A DNA stretch of 64,000 nucleotides from contig CP070751.1 of assembly GCA_020348445.1 (NCBI GenBank), forward strand, positions 3,463,551 through 3,527,550, written 5' to 3'. The translations under genes and the position numbers were made by a program. This document shows, piece after piece, positions 51,943-59,700 of the stretch (the first letter of the stretch is position 1; every line of letters begins with the position of its first letter). The notes beneath the pieces are model-generated. The model saw only the letters and a list, made by a program, of their open reading frames with translations, was not told the DNA's origin and ran no database searches. This DNA comes from Thermoplasmata archaeon (GTDB lineage: Archaea > Thermoplasmatota > Thermoplasmata > GCA-020350865).

Positions 51943-52563
51943 CTAGGCGAACTGATAGTTAGAAGCCGTGATGCGTTCTGGGCGTTTTGGTTTATCACCG
52001 GGTAGAGAAAAGGCGTTTTTAACAATCATTTGGTTTACAAGCATCTCTGCCAAGATCTGAAATGCCCTTTCCACATTCTCTCCTGTCTTGGCACTGGTTA
52101 TTAAAAAGGGGGAGTCATTGGTTGAGGCCACACTTTCTAACTCCGCTGCTCCAAAGGTATGCTGGTCCTTAAGATCGCATTTATTGGCAACAAAAACAGA
52201 GGGGATCTGCTGCCCCCCCATTCTCAGTGATTCTATCCACTCATTGAAATGCTGCAATGTCTCTTTTCTTGTTAGATCGCACACTATAATGGCACCTTTT
52301 GCACCTTTTAAATAGGTGGGATGTAGTAGTTTCCTAAAGCTCACCTGACCCATGATATCCCAGATGATAAGCGTGAGGTGAATGTTCAAATTCATCTCGG
52401 GTTTTTTTATGATGATCCTCTTCTTAGTGGTCTTTGTCCCTATTGTGAGAAGATAATCGTCGTTGAACATATCCTCTACGAACCTGCGAATTAAGCTTGT
52501 TTTTCCCACTGCACCGTCTCCCAGGAGACAAACTTTGAATTTAACATTCACAGGCTGATCCAT
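51943..52563 (-). CDS. Ras/Rab-like small GTPase 2
   Basis: The 206-residue protein carries the P-loop GDGAVGKTS, a switch I Thr in LTIGTKTTKK, switch II WDIMGQ, G4 NKCD and G5 SAKT. Its overall layout closely follows the GTPase at 12138 (CLLGD..VGKTSLIRR; IWD..GQ). The ATG at 52563 is preceded by GAGGAAT. A polar C-terminus ends ITASNYQFA with no prenylation motif. Role unknown; a paired signalling function with the first GTPase is a hypothesis. Confidence 0.92.
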   Translation of the reverse strand: MDQPVNVKFKVCLLGDGAVGKTSLIRRFVEDMFNDDYLLTIGTKTTKKRIIIKKPEMNLNIHLTLIIWDIMGQVSFRKLLHPTYLKGAKGAIIVCDLTRKETLQHFNEWIESLRMGGQQIPSVFVANKCDLKDQHTFGAAELESVASTNDSPFLITSAKTGENVERAFQILAEMLVNQMIVKNAFSLPGDKPKRPERITASNYQFA

Positions 52564-52791
52564 AGGCTATTCCTCACTTCTCTGATTAATGTAAAGATTA
52601 TATTTATCGCGCATTCCCAGTTAGACTCCCTTCCCTACATATTCGAATGATGACTATAAAACCGTTGGGTTTGGATTATCATGCCTGATAATTCTTTTTG
52701 CCTAAAAGTGACCAATTAATGGCAAAAAATGGGTTTTTAACGGTCTTAGTTCTCTTAAATATGGCGTCTATATTCGGTTTTAAAGTGACAA

Positions 52792-52801
52792 ATCATTATA
52801 T
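52792..52801 (+). promoter_or_regulatory. TATA box for the cation exchanger gene
   Basis: TCATTATATG lies about 35 bp before the ATG at 52835, suggesting a leader of about 10-15 nt or an almost leaderless transcript. Confidence 0.4.
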
Positions 52802-52834
52802 GGCTCTATACCATTCAGGAGCTAAAATACCCAA

Positions 52835-53863
52835 ATGGAGGACAAATCCCCCATGGAATTGGTAATTAGTGCAGTTCTATTCGTCATTGGACTAACCATC
52901 CTGATAAAGGGCAGTGACTTCTTTATAAGTGGTGCTGCATTTATGGCCAAACATTTTGGCGTAAGCGAACTGATTATTGGCCTTACACTGGTCTCAATGG
53001 GCACCTCTTTACCTGAATTAGGAGCATCTGTATACGCCTCTGCAACTGGAAGCGGAGGTGTGGCCGTGGGAAATGTTGTGGGGAGCAATATCGCAAATAT
53101 TGCATTGGTTTTGGGTGCCTGTCTCATACTGGGCCCTATTGCCGTAAAAAAGAAGATGTTAAGAAGAGACGGACTTGTGATGCTTGGTGTATCTCTGCTT
53201 TTTACTCTTTTCGTGTTTGCAGGATTTGTAAGATGGGAAGGTTTTGTACTAATGATTATTTTTGTTGCCTACATCATTTTTTTATACAAACAAAATAAGG
53301 CCGAAAGAGAAAATAATGGGAAAAATGAAGAGAAGTGTGAAAAGGAAGATGAGAATAAAGAGGAAGATGAGGTTGAAAAGGAAGATGAGTTGAAAAAACC
53401 CAGGATTGAAAAACAAAAGGGACTTGCCAAACAAATCCTTTTCCTGATTGTGGGCTGCGCTGGCGTCTTTATCGGTGCAAAACTGTTGGTGGATTCGGCA
53501 ATTGATATCGCAACAATTTTCGGGATATCTGATACAGTCATTGGCTCAACCCTTGTGGCTTTTGGAACCTCTGTCCCGGAGCTGGCTGTTTCAATGACAG
53601 GAATATTGAAAAAACATGAAGAAATCTCCCTGGGCAATGTCATCGGAAGCAATATATTCAACATACTTTGGGTCATAGGCATTTCAGCAATGGTACAGGA
53701 TTTACCTGTGGATTACAAGCTCCTTTATATCAACATACCCATCATGCTCTTTGTGTCCGCTCTTCTTCTCATATTCATGGCCACCAAGAAAAGACTGACA
53801 CCTTGGGACGGAGTTATTTTCATAACCATGTATACATGGTTTTTGGTTTTCAATTACTGGTGA
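52835..53863 (+). CDS. CaCA-family Na+/Ca2+ (K+-independent) exchanger
   Basis: The 342-residue membrane protein has two alpha-repeats, each with the signature: VSMGTSLPELGASVYAS with GNVVGSNIANIA, and VAFGTSVPELAVSMTG with GNVIGSNIFNI. About ten helices flank a charged cytoplasmic loop (KAERENNGKNEEKCEKEDEN, about 150-190). It is of YrbG/CaCA type and should exchange sodium or protons for calcium. An in-frame ATG six codons downstream is an alternative start. Calcium export may matter to the calcium-binding surface proteins nearby (speculative). Confidence 0.92.
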   Translation: MEDKSPMELVISAVLFVIGLTILIKGSDFFISGAAFMAKHFGVSELIIGLTLVSMGTSLPELGASVYASATGSGGVAVGNVVGSNIANIALVLGACLILGPIAVKKKMLRRDGLVMLGVSLLFTLFVFAGFVRWEGFVLMIIFVAYIIFLYKQNKAERENNGKNEEKCEKEDENKEEDEVEKEDELKKPRIEKQKGLAKQILFLIVGCAGVFIGAKLLVDSAIDIATIFGISDTVIGSTLVAFGTSVPELAVSMTGILKKHEEISLGNVIGSNIFNILWVIGISAMVQDLPVDYKLLYINIPIMLFVSALLLIFMATKKRLTPWDGVIFITMYTWFLVFNYW

Positions 53864-53962
53864 ATTCATCTATAATAAATGAAAATTAGGGAGTTTTTTA
53901 AAAACAAGTTGATATAAAATCCCCAAAACCTTCACATACGAGAATTTCTATAACCCCCCTCT

Positions 53963-54889
53963 ATGCTTAAGGTCGTAATTAACATACAAGAGCTCGCCAA
54001 GCATTTCGGTGAGGTCAAGGCAGTTGACGGTGTAAGCCTAAAAATCTATAAAGGCGAGATATTCGGCTTGCTGGGCCCCAATGGAGCTGGAAAGACAACC
54101 ATAATTAGGATGTTATGCGGATTGGCAAGACCCGCCGGCGGGAAAGCCGAGGTTGCCGGATTCGATATTGTAAAGGATTCTGTCAATGTTAGAAAGTTGG
54201 TGGGTGTTGTGCCGCAGTCCAATGTTCTGGATAGAGAACTTACCGTTGGTGGGAATCTGGTCTTTCATGCCAAACTCCACAGAATGAAAAAGAGCAGGTA
54301 CGAAAGGACCATAGAAAGCGCCCTGAAACTCGTGGGATTGCAGGATAAAAAGAACTCAGACCCCATAACACTATCAGGGGGTATGAAAAGGCGTCTAACC
54401 ATAGCAAAGGCCCTTGTCCACGAACCTGAAGTCCTCTTTTTGGATGAGCCCACCACGGGCCTAGATCCCCAATCCAAGAGAGCCTTGTGGGATCGCATTC
54501 AGGCGTTAAGTGAGAAGGGCATAACAATGATCCTCACAACCCATTACATGGAGGAAGCTGAACTGTTATGCGACAGGATAGGTATCATTGACAAGGGAAA
54601 GATCATCGCACTGGATTCACCCTCTGAACTGAAGAAAATATTGAAGGGGGAGGCGATAATTGATGTCACGCATGATGGCAGTCTAAGCCCAGAAGCCCTT
54701 ATGGATCTTGAATTTGCAGGTAAAATCGACCCAAAACATGATAGGATGCGCATTTACACCTCAAAAAAGAAGGAGGCTATCTCGTTTCTTTTCACCAATT
54801 TCTCTGAAAATATAATTTCTGTGGACTTCCATGAGCCCACATTGGAGGATGTGTTCCTTCATCTAACTGGCAAGGAGCTGGGAGGCTGA
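53963..54889 (+). CDS. ABC transporter ATP-binding protein (DrrA/NodI-like)
   Basis: The 308-residue protein has Walker A GPNGAGKTT, Q-loop VVPQSNVL, ABC signature LSGGMKRRL, Walker B LFLDEPTTGLDP, and a His switch TTHYMEEAE. A C-terminal domain of about 90 residues is typical of drug or polyketide export ABC subunits. It energises the permease encoded 4 bp downstream. The ATG follows a pyrimidine-rich stretch and lacks a Shine-Dalgarno, which suggests a leaderless start. Confidence 0.93.
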   Translation: MLKVVINIQELAKHFGEVKAVDGVSLKIYKGEIFGLLGPNGAGKTTIIRMLCGLARPAGGKAEVAGFDIVKDSVNVRKLVGVVPQSNVLDRELTVGGNLVFHAKLHRMKKSRYERTIESALKLVGLQDKKNSDPITLSGGMKRRLTIAKALVHEPEVLFLDEPTTGLDPQSKRALWDRIQALSEKGITMILTTHYMEEAELLCDRIGIIDKGKIIALDSPSELKKILKGEAIIDVTHDGSLSPEALMDLEFAGKIDPKHDRMRIYTSKKKEAISFLFTNFSENIISVDFHEPTLEDVFLHLTGKELGG

Positions 54890-54893
54890 TGAT

Positions 54894-55655
54894 TTGAATC
54901 CTGCACTCAGGGTCGTTGAAAAGGAGATGTATGTCTACTTCAAGACCTACTATACAGAGTTGACCTACGTCATCCTTTTTCCTTTTCTTTTGGTTTGGGC
55001 AATGGAATTAGGTATAGGAGGGGATATTAAAATAATAATAGAAAATACAGAGATACCATACATGCACTTTATAGCGCCTGGTATAATCATAATGAGCGTT
55101 GTCACCACCGCCTTTTTCAATACAGGCTTTATCATGCTCTTTGAGAAGGAGTACCAGGGGTCTTTTGAAGGCGTGATAACATGCCCCATAAGTGTTGAGG
55201 AGATGGTCCTCGGAAAGATCCTTTCAGGAACCATCAAAAGCGTCTTAAATGGCAGCATAATCATCGTTATCCTTCTCTTGGTAATCGGCTATACGCCCCC
55301 CTGGTCAATAATCCTTTCACCTTTGATTCTGTTTGTAACTGGCCTTTTTTTCTCCACAGTGGGGCTCATGCTGGGAGTTATTATTAAAAGAGGCTATCAA
55401 CTTGGTTCCATAGGAAACCTAGTGGTGTTTCCCCCCACATTTCTCGGAGGAATATTCTTTGATGTGAATATCCTACCATCCGGGGTAGCCAGCGCTGTCA
55501 AGCTCTCACCTGTTACAATGATGATAGACGGCCTTAGAAAACTCATGGTTTTTGGTGATGCAAATATCGCGCAAGAAATGATAGTCTGCCTTCTTACATC
55601 CATATTACTTTACTTTTTAGCCGTTAAAATCTTCGAGAGGCAGGTCATACTGTAA
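54894..55655 (+). CDS. ABC-2 type permease
   Basis: The 253-residue product begins at TTG (54894) in the short gap after the ATPase gene. It has about six membrane helices and the ABC-2 pattern (FIAPGIIIMSVVTTAFFN in the first third; PISVEEMVLGKILSGT; VFPPTFLGGIFFDV near the end). With the ATPase it would form a homodimeric exporter for a lipid, drug or sugar-type substrate. Substrate unknown. It converges on the surface-protein gene, leaving 11 bp. Confidence 0.88.
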   Translation: MNPALRVVEKEMYVYFKTYYTELTYVILFPFLLVWAMELGIGGDIKIIIENTEIPYMHFIAPGIIIMSVVTTAFFNTGFIMLFEKEYQGSFEGVITCPISVEEMVLGKILSGTIKSVLNGSIIIVILLLVIGYTPPWSIILSPLILFVTGLFFSTVGLMLGVIIKRGYQLGSIGNLVVFPPTFLGGIFFDVNILPSGVASAVKLSPVTMMIDGLRKLMVFGDANIAQEMIVCLLTSILLYFLAVKIFERQVIL

Positions 55656-55666
55656 AAAAAAAGAAT

Positions 55667-56704
55667 TCAGTCTAAATCCTCATCCTCTTCCAGCTCGATC
55701 CCGTTCTCCTCTTCTTCTCCCTCTTCCCCTTCCTCCTCGATATCTACATCAAACTCGTCATCGAGGTCCTCCTCCTCTGATAATTTCTTTTGGTTTAGAC
55801 CTTTTGGCTTTCTTAAACTTACCAGGAGTATCAGGACGATAATAAAAACCAAGGCTATTAGGGCGTATATTGAAACCATGGTATAATCCCTCTGCCTGTC
55901 CGCGTCCAGGGGAAAATCATCGTATTTATCAGGCACACCATCATTATCATCATCCTTATCTATGGAATCAGGTACATAATCCTCGTCTGTATCCTTGGGG
56001 GTGGATGCGGAATCTTTTGGATCGCTTCCACATAAGTTCTCTGTGTCGTCCATGTAGCCATCATTATCGTCGTCAGAATCAGTTGTGTCGGGATTTAAAT
56101 CCCCATCAGTATCCAGCACTATTGTAGAGTTTTCAGAGCAGATGCAAAGGTAAAATTCAATATCCGCATTTTCCTGAGTCTCGATATAATCTTCATTTGG
56201 AATGTCTATCCCTATAGTTCCTTCCATGGTTGAGTCACTTGATATGCTCAAGGCCACCAATAGGGAAAGGGGTTTTTCTGGTGTTATCGTCAATTGAATG
56301 GGAAACTCGACCCTTCCAACCTCAAAATTTGCGGATCCGACTTTGGTATCCTTGTCCAGGTTCAATTCCCTATTGAAATCGGTATCGTTGTACAAAATAA
56401 CACTTTCAACATTTGCGTCCGAGTAGGAGCCGGTTCGGTGAAAGGTAACTTTACTGAGGGTAACACCCCCAGAATAGGTGGTATTCAATGATACCTGTAG
56501 CATGAGTATGTTATCCATCTCTTCAGCATGCGGACCGCCGAGGTAAATGATCCCAGGTGCCAAATCATTTCCAGAAATCCTCAACATGGGTGTTTCAGAA
56601 GATACAGGCAAAACCCAAAGGGCAAGAAAGGTCAAAATCAAAATTAAGGCCATTGTTGTTATCTTGGTGTTACACCCATGAGTTCTCCTAAGGAGGGTTG
56701 ACAT
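55667..56704 (-). CDS. Surface protein with calcium repeats and acidic cytoplasmic tail
   Basis: The 345-residue protein has a signal segment (about 15-36, MALILILTFLALWVLPVS), a beta-rich extracellular part of about 170 residues, thrombospondin-3-like repeats (DTDGDLNPD, DSDDDNDGYMDD, DKDDDNDGVPDKYDD; about 198-268) and one membrane helix (about 277-297). The highly acidic tail ends EEEENGIELEEDEDLD. It shares the plan of its giant neighbours in miniature. The extracellular domain is not recognised. The tail is predicted to face the cytoplasm. Confidence 0.85.
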   Translation of the reverse strand: MSTLLRRTHGCNTKITTMALILILTFLALWVLPVSSETPMLRISGNDLAPGIIYLGGPHAEEMDNILMLQVSLNTTYSGGVTLSKVTFHRTGSYSDANVESVILYNDTDFNRELNLDKDTKVGSANFEVGRVEFPIQLTITPEKPLSLLVALSISSDSTMEGTIGIDIPNEDYIETQENADIEFYLCICSENSTIVLDTDGDLNPDTTDSDDDNDGYMDDTENLCGSDPKDSASTPKDTDEDYVPDSIDKDDDNDGVPDKYDDFPLDADRQRDYTMVSIYALIALVFIIVLILLVSLRKPKGLNQKKLSEEEDLDDEFDVDIEEEGEEGEEEENGIELEEDEDLD

Positions 56705-56796
56705 TCTACCTTACCTCTGAAAAAATGAAATTGATTAGACTGTTATATACTTTTGGATATTGTCCGAAAGTACCCACGACTTATTTTTAAAGGGAT

Positions 56797-59700
56797 CTAA
56801 GGGGGTGGCGGAGGTGGTGGAGGTGGTGGAGGTGACGGTGGTGCTGTTGGCTCCTCTTCTTCATATTCAACCTCTTCTTCTGGAGTCTCTTCGTATTCTA
56901 CCTCTTCTTCTGGAGTCTCTTCGTATTCTACCTCTTCTGTTGGCTCCTCTTCATATTCAACTTCTTCTTCTGGAGCCTCTTCGTATTCACCCGGGGCTTC
57001 CTCGTATTCCTCTTCAGCATATTCCTCTTCAGCATATTCCTCTTCTGGAACCTCCTCAGGTGGTGCCGCGGCAGGTGCCGCTGCTGGAGGCATCTCCTCT
57101 TCTGCTTTTTTCCTCCTCTTGTACATGATGTATACCAGAAGCAGCACTACGATGATTATAATAAGGAACAGAAGGATCCAAAGCCAGGGGGATTCCTCCT
57201 CAGGTTCAGTTGTGGCGGAGGCAACCTCCGAGAACGGTGATTCATTACCATCCTCATCGACAGCTGTGACTGCATAATAATACTTGGTATCTGGTTTTAG
57301 GCCGCTGTGAGTGTATGTTGGTGGATCGTCGGGACCTATTTCCGTTAGCAATTCCCAGGGGTCGTCTGGCGATTTTCTGAAATATATCTTGAAACCTATA
57401 ACATTTGGATCAACAACTGGATCCAAAGTTATCTCGATTTTATTCGGCCCTTTGACCTTTAAACTCGGTTTTCCTTGTGTTGGTAGTGTGACACCTGATA
57501 CTGTTATATCGCCTGAAGAAGCAGTTACTGTGACGCTATCGTTTGTATAACTTACAGTTATGGTTCCAGTTCCTACTGTGGTGGCTGTGAATGTGGTTGA
57601 AGCGCCGGTTGTTGGTGACACTGAACCGATGCCTCCTGTTACTGTCCATGTGGCCTCTGAAACATCCCTAAGATAACCTCCTGTGGTGGTGTTATAACCT
57701 GCTGCATAATATGTATCTGTATCATCAACATAGAAGGAGGCAGTAGTGAGAATATCCCCATCACCGGATGCTGCGTCACGAATCTTGATTTCATCTACTC
57801 TGGGTGCTAGCACCAAAAGGAATCCTGTGCTGTCTTCATAATCAATACCATATGATGCAGTTACCGTGCAGGCGGTGTTGGCATCCACTTCCTGCGCAGT
57901 GAACTTCCCTGGGTCTATTAAATAGCCAACGGTACCTACATCTGTATCGTCGCTAAACCAGGAAGCACTAACATTATAAAGAAAACCAATTGTATTGTTG
58001 ATAGCTGCTGCGTAGAATTGATCTATCTCGTTTACTATGTATATTCTGTCCAAGACCTCAATACCATCTGCGTCGCGAATCATTATGTCATCCATTGTCG
58101 GTGCAAGCACAGTTAGGATGCCTGTGTAATTGCTGTAGCTTCCATAAGTCGCCATAACCCTGCATGTATCGTCAATACTTACCTGTCGGGCCGTAAAGGT
58201 GGTTGATGCGGATGAGGTAGTAGGAATCACCCTTCCAACAGTATCATCTTCGCTGTACCACACTAAAGCCACCAGATTTTCCACAAAAGCACCAGTGGTG
58301 GAATTTATACCAACCAGATAGAACACATCCGTGTCCTCAACTCCATAAGTCATGTCACCGACCCAGTTTGTACTGCCGGCTTGACTCACTATTCTTATGC
58401 TATCTGTTATCGGTGTAGTTGCTATGATGGAATATACGACGTTATCGATATGGCCTCCGAAGCTGGCGTTCAACCATACTGTGAGTCCACCTGTTGACCC
58501 GACATCGATTTGAATCGAGACAGCAGGTGTTGCACCGACCAGAGATGCATCGCCGCCTCCTGCCTCCCAATCTGCACTCACTTCATATAGGAAATCGGCT
58601 GTGTTATTGTAAGCTGAGCAGTAACCAGTTTCCTGATAATTCACATCTACTGAGCCGCCTGCAAGTGGTGTCCCGCCGGGAGTGTCTGTTATCTCAATAT
58701 AATCCACAGTTGGCAGCGGAACCCAATATTCAACTGAATCTGTCATTCCGCTATAGCTTGCGTTCAACCACACATAGTCTCCGCCTATTAGTCCCACATC
58801 GATTCCGTTCATGACACCAGGTGTTGGGTCAAGTCTTGAAGCACCAACGCCCTCCACTGTCCATGCAGCACTCACAACTCCGATGTAACCAGCGGTATCA
58901 TTATAAGCTGAGCAGTTGCCCCAGATACGGAAACCTACTGGCACTGTATCATCCTGAAGCTCCAATCCATCAGGGGTGTCCGTGATATCGATGTGGTCAA
59001 TAGTCGGTGGAAGCACAATATACTCCACACTGTCTTGCATACCAGCAGTACTGACATTCCAATACACCTTAACTGGTGTCCACCATATGATCCCCACATC
59101 GACTCCGTTCATGACGGCTGGTGTGGTGTCAAGCAGGGTTGCGTTGCCATATTCAACCTCCCAATCACCACTCACTGTACCCAACCAACCAGCGGTATTG
59201 TTGTACAAGGAGCAATAACCCCATTTCTCAAATTCCACAGGCACATTATCGTTTGGTATTGGCGTGTCGCCTGCTGTTTCAGTTATTTCGATGTAGTCAG
59301 GTGTGGGTAGAGGCACAGTATAATTGATACTATCAAAATGTATCCCGAAACTTGCGTTTAAGTATACTCTAACTCCTCCCGTTAATCCCACATTGATTCC
59401 ATTTTCGAGGGCGGGAGTGGAGCCAAGCATTGAAGCGCCAAGGCCTACCACTGTCCAATCTGCACTGACAAGGCCAATGTACCCTGCAGATTTGTTGTAT
59501 GCGGAACAGTTACCCCATTTAATAAAGCCTACAGGTACTGTGTCGTTTGAGAGCCGTATCCCGCCTGGGGTATCGGTGATGTTTATCCAATCGATTTTGT
59601 ACAAACTCACAGTAAATTCCACGGAATCTGAAAATGTCTGATATGTGGCATTCAACCATACAGAAACTGTCATATTGCCAACATGAATTCCGTTCATGAT

